Shown here in pieces: positions 21,742-26,781 of a DNA stretch of 26,781 nucleotides. The notes under the pieces were generated by a model. That model did not search any database, was not told the DNA's origin, and was given only the letters and a program-made list of their open reading frames with translations. A program made the translations under genes and the position numbers. This stretch comes from QEXZ01 sp034660015 (GTDB lineage: Archaea > Halobacteriota > Syntropharchaeia > Alkanophagales > Methanospirareceae): positions 1 through 26,781 of the forward strand of contig JAYEII010000116.1 in the NCBI GenBank assembly GCA_034660015.1, written 5' to 3'. How positions within the stretch are numbered: the stretch's first letter is position 1; every line of letters begins with the position of its first letter.

Positions 21742-24700
21742 TCAGACCGTCTCCTCTAATTCCAGTCTCGGCGCGATACACAGCACTTTCATCTCATCCA
21801 GCAGAAGCTTGAATGCATAACTCATCTCCACAGGGTATATATCGGTGTCCGCACCACAGTTTGGACAATATGCGGACCCTGTTTTCTGGTCCCTCGATGC
21901 AACCATACCACAATGTCCACAGACCAGTTCAACAACGCGGTCGGATTCATCCAATAATCTGTCCTTCAGCGAAATCGCAGCTCCATAGCCTATCAGTACG
22001 TCCCTTTCCATCTCGCCGAAACGAAGCCCGCCTTCTCTTGCTTTACCCTCTGTGGGTTGCCTTGTTAATATCTGCACGGGTCCCCTTGCACGTGCATGCA
22101 TCTTTGCCGATACCAGGTGATATAGCTTTTGATAATACACAACGCCAATAAAGACATCGGCTTTTATTTTCTCACCGGTTGTTCCATTATACATCACTTC
22201 CGTACCCGCTCTTGAAAACCCAGCACGCTTAAGCGCGTTTCTTAAGTCTCTCTCGGGCTCACCGGTAAAAGCGGTTCCATCTATGGCTCTCCCTTCCAAA
22301 GCGCCCACTTTCCCGCCTATCATCTCCAGCACGTGCCCCACCGTCATCCTCGATGGAATGGCATGAGGATTTAAGATCATATCAGGAATGATTCCTCCTT
22401 CCGTAAATGGCATATCCTCCGGCGGCACAATTAAGCCTATCACGCCCTTCTGACCGTGCCGGGATGCGAATTTATCACCTACCTCCGGTATCTTCTGGTC
22501 TCGAACACTGAGTTTAGATAAACGTCTGCTGCTGCTCGATTCCATAAGCACAACCGAATCTACTGTCCCCTGCTCGTTAGAGCGAGTACAAATGGAAGTA
22601 TCTCTTCTTTCTAAAGGACTTAGAAGTTCCGTGCTTTCCTCTAAAAACCGTGGTGGGCTTGTCTTCCCTATTAATACATCGTTTGGTGCCACTTCCGTTT
22701 CCGAATTTATTATCCCATCCTCGTCAAGCTGGCTATACGCTTCATGGCTCCTCACGCCTCCAATCTCCATATCAGGTATCTCAAATCTATCCACCTCTCC
22801 GCCGGGATACCGCCTCTCTTCACCTTCATAAGTTCTGAAGAAATGACTTCTTCCCAATCCGCGGTTTATTGCAGCGCGGTTAAAGATCAATGCGTCTTCC
22901 ATATTATACCCCGCATAGCTTAAAACGGCAACGACAAAATTCTGCCCCGCCGGTCTTTTATCATGTGAAATAAGGTTTGCAGTCCTTGTTTTTACTATCG
23001 GATTCTGCGGAGACTGCAAAAGATGTACCCGTGTATCAGCACGGGATTTATAGTTTGCCGTTGGAAGCCCTAAAGATTGCTTCAACATCGCACAGCCCAT
23101 TGTGTTACGCGGTGACGAATTATGGTCAGGATACGGAATTAGCCCTGCAACAATGCCCAAAATCAAAGATGGGTCTATTTCCAGATGCGTATACGTGTAC
23201 TCATCCCCCCCATTTGCTTTTGTTAAATCCTCTTCGTTTAGTGCTATCAGTGCATTCTCCTCCTCTTCTGCGTCTAAATACTCGATTACACCTGCCTCTA
23301 CCAGTCCATCGAAGTCCATATCGCCTTTTCTCAGTTTGTCAATGTGCGATTCGGTAACCTGAGGCATTCCATTTTCCACTATTATAACTGGTCTTCTCGC
23401 CCTCCCCCTATCAGAATTTATTATTATGTCTTTTCTATCCCTATAATAGGCGATATTCACCTGAGATGATAGTTCACCCTTTCTTCTCTTATTTCTTACT
23501 GCCTCCACGAATGTATCCGGCTCGGTCGTGAATCCAACAAAATCGCCATTCACGAACATACGAGTTCGGTTTTCAGCGCTTATTTGTAAAGAACGAGCAG
23601 GGGGGATAACCCCGAGTTCAAATAACGCATTTTTGAAGTTCTCGTGGTCTTCTCCTACGGATAATTCAACCATCTGCGAAAAATTCTTTACCAAACCGCA
23701 ATTGGGACCTTCCGGCGTCTCAGTTGGACAGATTTTCCCCCATTGTGTGGGATGCAAATCACGCGCTTCGAAGTGGGGCTGCGCCCTTGATAGGGGCGAA
23801 ATTATCCGCCTCAGATGGCTCAACGTAGCTATGTAATTGCTCCTTTCCAGCAATTGAGAAACACCTCCTCTGCCACCTACCCAATTCCCGGTTGACAAGG
23901 CATGCCGTATTCGTTCAGTGAGCACGTCCGTCCGAATAGCAGTGCTGATTTTCAGTTCGCGGTTTCGCATATTCGCACGTTCCAGTTGATACCGCATATC
24001 GCGTACCAACCTTGTGAACGAGACCCTGAAGAGGTCCTCCATCAGGTCGCCTGCGAGTTTCAGTCGTTTATTTGCATAATGGTCTTTATCATCTTCGTCC
24101 CTCCTGCCCAGGGAAAGTTCATAACATGATTCTGCCATTCTTCCTATGAAATGCGCCTTCGCTATCCACGTGTCAAGGTGAGGGAGGAAATAACGGTCGA
24201 AGATATAATTAATGCGCCTTTCCCGGTACTCCTTTGCCTGCGTGGATGCGACTTTACGACCCAATTTATCTATTGCTTCCTCTTTTGTATGTGTCTCGCT
24301 CTCTTCTACGTTATCGTCACGGATGTATTTACGTATTTGTGGGTCATCGGAGACGGCTCTTAGTATCTCATCATCACTTTCGAGTCCCAACGCTCGCATA
24401 AGCATAACAAACTCTATTTTCCGACCGACGGCGGGAAAAGAGACCTCAAGCATGCCTTTTTTACTTATCTCCACTCGTGTGGGCACACGGAATCCCTGTT
24501 TAAGAGAAAACACCTTAGAAACGGCGTTTTTAATCCCGTATTTCTCCTCAAAATTCACAAATATCCTATTTGGTGCGAGGTCTTCCAGCGTGATTATTAC
24601 GTGCTCGGAACCATTCAGGATGAAATAGCCTCCGGGGTCAAGAGGGTCTTCGCCTTTATCAATCAACTCCTGCTCGGAAAGCCCGTAAAGGTTGCATCTT

Positions 24701-25125
24701 TTTGATTTCAGCATAATTGGGAGGGTACCAATTTCGATTTTCTCCTCCTCGCCTTCTGCTTCTATCTCTGTTTCCGCTGTTGCCTCTGCCTCACGGCTTT
24801 CGTATTTCTTTACCAACTGCATTCCCAGATATATGGGGGCGGAATAGTGTAAATTCCTTAATCTCGCCTGTGCAGGGAAAATTGATTCATAAGAACCATC
24901 TGCTTCGATTGTCTTCGGATTGCCCACCGTTATTTTACCGAGCCTTACACCCATTTTATACCTTCCTTTTTCATCTTCACTCGATATGGAAGTTTCTACA
25001 TACGGCTGCTCATCTATTATTTTTTGCATGCCGTGCTCGAGGAAATAATTAAAAGAATCAAGCTGATGCTGTGCTATTTTCCCACCCTTCAAGTATGCTT
25101 TTGAAAGAACGCTACGGTCTATCAT
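21742..25125 (-). CDS. rpoB: DNA-directed RNA polymerase subunit B (unsplit)
   Basis: The 1127-residue second-largest subunit is a single chain. Diagnostic segments include ERSNYIATLSHLRRIISPLS, HPTQWGKICPTETPEGPNCG, the hybrid-binding SYAGYNMEDALIFNRAAINR, KFASRHGQKGVIGLIVPPED and the C-terminal zinc site CGHCGMV ... CPNCG, followed by SYAFKLLLDEM. An acidic stretch (residues about 108-131, ESREAEATAETEIEAEGEEE) looks like a local expansion. Most methanogens, haloarchaea and Archaeoglobi split this gene into B'' and B'; here it is intact. It lies 13 nt after rpoH and 6 nt before rpoA'. Confidence 0.97.
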   Translation of the reverse strand: MIDRSVLSKAYLKGGKIAQHQLDSFNYFLEHGMQKIIDEQPYVETSISSEDEKGRYKMGVRLGKITVGNPKTIEADGSYESIFPAQARLRNLHYSAPIYLGMQLVKKYESREAEATAETEIEAEGEEEKIEIGTLPIMLKSKRCNLYGLSEQELIDKGEDPLDPGGYFILNGSEHVIITLEDLAPNRIFVNFEEKYGIKNAVSKVFSLKQGFRVPTRVEISKKGMLEVSFPAVGRKIEFVMLMRALGLESDDEILRAVSDDPQIRKYIRDDNVEESETHTKEEAIDKLGRKVASTQAKEYRERRINYIFDRYFLPHLDTWIAKAHFIGRMAESCYELSLGRRDEDDKDHYANKRLKLAGDLMEDLFRVSFTRLVRDMRYQLERANMRNRELKISTAIRTDVLTERIRHALSTGNWVGGRGGVSQLLERSNYIATLSHLRRIISPLSRAQPHFEARDLHPTQWGKICPTETPEGPNCGLVKNFSQMVELSVGEDHENFKNALFELGVIPPARSLQISAENRTRMFVNGDFVGFTTEPDTFVEAVRNKRRKGELSSQVNIAYYRDRKDIIINSDRGRARRPVIIVENGMPQVTESHIDKLRKGDMDFDGLVEAGVIEYLDAEEEENALIALNEEDLTKANGGDEYTYTHLEIDPSLILGIVAGLIPYPDHNSSPRNTMGCAMLKQSLGLPTANYKSRADTRVHLLQSPQNPIVKTRTANLISHDKRPAGQNFVVAVLSYAGYNMEDALIFNRAAINRGLGRSHFFRTYEGEERRYPGGEVDRFEIPDMEIGGVRSHEAYSQLDEDGIINSETEVAPNDVLIGKTSPPRFLEESTELLSPLERRDTSICTRSNEQGTVDSVVLMESSSSRRLSKLSVRDQKIPEVGDKFASRHGQKGVIGLIVPPEDMPFTEGGIIPDMILNPHAIPSRMTVGHVLEMIGGKVGALEGRAIDGTAFTGEPERDLRNALKRAGFSRAGTEVMYNGTTGEKIKADVFIGVVYYQKLYHLVSAKMHARARGPVQILTRQPTEGKAREGGLRFGEMERDVLIGYGAAISLKDRLLDESDRVVELVCGHCGMVASRDQKTGSAYCPNCGADTDIYPVEMSYAFKLLLDEMKVLCIAPRLELEETV

Positions 25126-25138
25126 ATTTTATTCTGTT

Positions 25139-25381
25139 CTATTCGATAACCAGTCGGTAAAATAATGCCTTTCCCGCTGTTCTGCTTTGCCTCCTTATTT
25201 TCACTACATCTCCCGCATCTGCTTTTATCTCCTTTATCACAGGGTCAGATAATTTTATCTTAGGCAATTGTTCCCTTTTTATTTTATATTTATCCAAAAG
25301 CTCTCTTATCTCTTCTGCCCCCATTATCTCGTGCTTGGGTACTAACTCATGTTCGATTATAGAAACTTTTTCCTTTTTCAT
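25139..25381 (-). CDS. rpoH: DNA-directed RNA polymerase subunit H (Rpb5 C-terminal type)
   Basis: The 80-residue subunit matches archaeal RpoH: HELVPKHEIMGAEEIRELLD, then KIKREQLPKIKLSDPVIKEI and a closing GDVVKIRRQSRTAGKALFYR. It is the first gene of the polymerase operon. TATAAATA (minus strand, about 25404-25411) lies some 27 nt before the ATG, which implies an almost leaderless mRNA for the whole operon. Confidence 0.96.
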   Translation of the reverse strand: MKKEKVSIIEHELVPKHEIMGAEEIRELLDKYKIKREQLPKIKLSDPVIKEIKADAGDVVKIRRQSRTAGKALFYRLVIE

Positions 25382-25403
25382 TTGTTTCGACTATACTATA
25401 ATT

Positions 25404-25411
25404 TATTTATA
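25404..25411 (-). promoter_or_regulatory. TATA box of the RNA polymerase operon
   Basis: Minus strand GTATAAATAAAT, about 27 nt from the rpoH ATG. It lies just downstream of the tRNA-Lys gene on the same strand. Confidence 0.6.
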
Positions 25412-25415
25412 CTAA

Positions 25416-25489
25416 CGGGCTCGACGGGATTTGAACCCGCGACCGACGGGTTAAAAGCCCGCTGCTCTACCTTTCTGAGCTACGAGCCC
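25416..25489 (-). tRNA. tRNA-Lys (anticodon UUU)
   Basis: Minus-strand cloverleaf: acceptor GGGCTCG pairing with CGAGCCC, discriminator G, D arm GCTCAGAAAGGTAGAGC, anticodon arm GCGGG-CTTTTAA-CCCGT with TTT, and T arm GCGGG-TTCAAAT-CCCGT. There is no intron and no encoded CCA. Its first 23 nt overlap the end of the cinA-type gene on the same strand. Confidence 0.95.
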
Positions 25490-25976
25490 TTTTTAGAGAT
25501 GCTTTTAACATCTCAAGTGCAACGTCTACCGCTTCGCGTTTGTTCTCTCCCCTATCCCCCTGGAAGATATGTTTCTCATGGTAGACGTATTCTTTTGTTG
25601 CCAATGCTATATAAACTAATCCAACAGGTTTGTCCGGCGTTCCCCCGGTGGGTCCAGCAATACCCGTGGTTGCAATCCCGATATCGGCATCCAGCAGATC
25701 TCTTACTCCGCTCGACATCTCACGCGCGCACGCTGCACTCACCGCGCCTTTTTCTTTCAGGGTTTTCTCAGCAACGTGTAGGATTTTTTGCTTTACCTCA
25801 TTTGAATAAGCCACGATGCCGCCTTTATAATAGTCTGAACTGCCCGAGACATTTGTTATTCTATGCGATAGCAGTCCACCCGTGCAAGATTCTGCGGTAC
25901 AGAGGCTCAGCCCGCCCTTTCTTAGCTCGTCCCCGATTGCTCCTTCTATCGGAATTTTTCCCTCCTCTTTCTCCAT
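25467..25976 (-). CDS. CinA-type nicotinamide-nucleotide amidase (PncC), overlapping tRNA-Lys
   Basis: The 169-residue protein is a stand-alone CinA C-terminal domain: LCTAESCTGGLLSHRITNVS (about 25-44), SDYYKGGIVAYSNEVKQKIL, and GIATTGIAGPTGGTPDKPVG with LVYIALA. The enzyme deamidates NMN to nicotinate mononucleotide in NAD recycling. Its last seven residues and stop codon (RARSSER*) are encoded by the acceptor strand and D arm of tRNA-Lys, so the gene probably ends where tRNA sequence supplied the nearest stop. GAGGGTGGG just before the ATG is a plausible SD. Confidence 0.9.
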   Translation of the reverse strand: MEKEEGKIPIEGAIGDELRKGGLSLCTAESCTGGLLSHRITNVSGSSDYYKGGIVAYSNEVKQKILHVAEKTLKEKGAVSAACAREMSSGVRDLLDADIGIATTGIAGPTGGTPDKPVGLVYIALATKEYVYHEKHIFQGDRGENKREAVDVALEMLKASLKRARSSER

Positions 25977-26077
25977 CCCACCCTCATTCGTTTTTAAACC
26001 TTGTTATCTACAAAAAAGATTTACCAAAGAAAGATATATCATTGTTTGTTATACTATAATATAACATAAGCTTAGCC

Positions 26078-26557
26078 CTATGAGGCACCATATCTCACTT
26101 TTACTGCTACACCGTGCTCGAACTTTTTCATCTCTTCTCCCGATAGCATAGCTTTTCCCGTGGCAAGTAGATTATCGTGCTCATCCACCAATATGACCTC
26201 ATCGTAAGTCCGTATCGCGGGGTCGGCGTCTATTAAGTGTTTGCAAAACGCGGTTCCCCCGTCCTTTATAAATTCACTGCTCTCTTCGTTCATAACAACT
26301 CGTATTCCGGGATATTCAAAAAACCGATGCAATCTCTTTGCTCCTTCTATACTCAGCGTTAGTAGTCCGTCAACACTCCTCAGGGTTGCTATTCGCGTTC
26401 CGTTATCTTTTATCTGCGATATTCTTCTTGTCTTTGAGAGCAAAAATTCCACGGTATCCGTATCAGGGAACAGGGTTTCACCGACACCGCGGCCAAATTG
26501 ATAATCCGCTATGGTTCTTGCCGTTTTGAGCTTTTTATTCCTTTCCTCTTCTTTCAT
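26078..26557 (-). CDS. Stand-alone C2-PUA protein like the C-terminus of archaeosine tRNA-guanine transglycosylase
   Basis: In the 159-residue protein, RTIADYQFGRGVGETLFPDT (about 14-33) and ATLRSVDGLLTLSIEGAKRL are the C2 region of arcTGT. Residues about 82-156 (IRVVMNEESSEFIKDGGTAF, DADPAIRTYDEVILVDEHDN, LLATGKAMLSGEEM) form a PUA domain. In full-length arcTGT this part grips the acceptor end of tRNA so that G15 can be modified. No catalytic TIM barrel is nearby, so either the enzyme is split here or this is a separate tRNA/rRNA-binding protein. Confidence 0.82.
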   Translation of the reverse strand: MKEEERNKKLKTARTIADYQFGRGVGETLFPDTDTVEFLLSKTRRISQIKDNGTRIATLRSVDGLLTLSIEGAKRLHRFFEYPGIRVVMNEESSEFIKDGGTAFCKHLIDADPAIRTYDEVILVDEHDNLLATGKAMLSGEEMKKFEHGVAVKVRYGAS

Positions 26558-26561
26558 TTCT

Positions 26562-26769
26562 TGTTGTATATATAAAGTATAGCTTCGTTCTATTTAAGAC
26601 ACGGATTTACGCAGATTTAGTTTAGTTTAACCGTGTTGATTCTTATCATCTGTGTTATACTCAGCATCGGCATAAATTGCGGTTTTTTATCGGCAAGGTT
26701 TTAGAACAGATTTTTATATAGCGCCAGCCACCCTTTAGTTTGAAATATAAAGTTAAAAAGGTGGTACAG
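26562..26769. other. Divergent promoters and CACAGATT repeats
   Basis: 26562-26597 is the promoter motif of the PUA gene (minus strand: TTAAATAGAACGAAGCTATA then CTTTATATATACAACA). Repeat arms follow at about 26597-26618 (GACACGGATTTACGCAGATT) and, opposed, near 26645-26656 (ATCATCTGTGTT). TTTTTATATA at 26711-26720 is the TATA box for the next plus-strand gene. Confidence 0.65.
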
Positions 26770-26781
26770 ATGATTAAGATA
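26770..26781 (+). CDS. Start of a gene cut by the window edge
   Basis: ATG at 26770 opens MIKI before the window ends. AAAGGTGG 5-6 nt upstream is a good SD, and TTTTTATATA at 26711-26720 is a fitting TATA box, with a leader of about 27 nt. No identity can be given. Confidence 0.55.

Overview
The window is archaeal, most likely a euryarchaeon of the Halobacteriota/ANME-1 (Methanophagales) kind. The archaeal assignment is firm: it carries NMD3, aDim2/PNO1, RIO1 and aIF1A, split rpoA'/rpoA'' with rpoH (Rpb5), a CTP-dependent riboflavin kinase, eL30, and TATA-type promoters. The finer placement is an impression from gene content and from the many CACAGATT-type intergenic repeats; it was not computed.

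Layout. 1-129: 3' end of a gene, probably NAD+ synthetase. 287-1234 (-): nmd3. 1595-3000 (+): overlapping ribK (with HTH, RbkR type) and ribB, behind a TATA box and a perfect palindrome. 3180-3398 (-): UPF0058. 3471-3541 (+): tRNA-Thr(CGU). 3579-5069 (+): proS. 5287-6405 (+): tandem-SIS protein, overlapping tail to tail with an archaetidylserine decarboxylase (6374-6871, -). 7044-9510 (-): operon aIF1A - rio1 - aDim2 - pcm. 9910-11486 (+): Era-like GTPase - DUF2073 - zinc ribbon. 15330-25381 (-): transcription/translation operon rpoH - rpoB (unsplit) - rpoA' - rpoA'' - eL30 - nusA - uS12 - uS7. 25416-25976 (-): cinA-type pncC running into tRNA-Lys(UUU). 26078-26557 (-): stand-alone arcTGT-like C2-PUA protein. 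26770 (+): start of another gene.

Between 11.5 and 15.3 kb lies an accessory island, at the place where many euryarchaea carry EF-2/EF-1A/S10 after uS7. It holds an IS200-type TnpA remnant, an EVE-like/NucS-like fusion nuclease, an unknown small repeat protein, and a second, unrelated-looking PD-(D/E)XK protein. Two similar 43-nt hairpin repeats flank the last two genes. This is the best candidate for an undescribed defence system or mobile cassette.

Repeats are the second theme. CACAGATT-type units of 9-10 bp, often as facing inverted pairs, sit in most intergenic gaps. A/T-rich palindromic elements have entered genes: one forms the last 17-18 residues of NMD3, one adds about 13 residues to the decarboxylase, and several break the transposase remnant. 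RpoA' carries two copies of a ~60-residue insertion that resemble each other, apparently an expanding coding element inside an essential gene.
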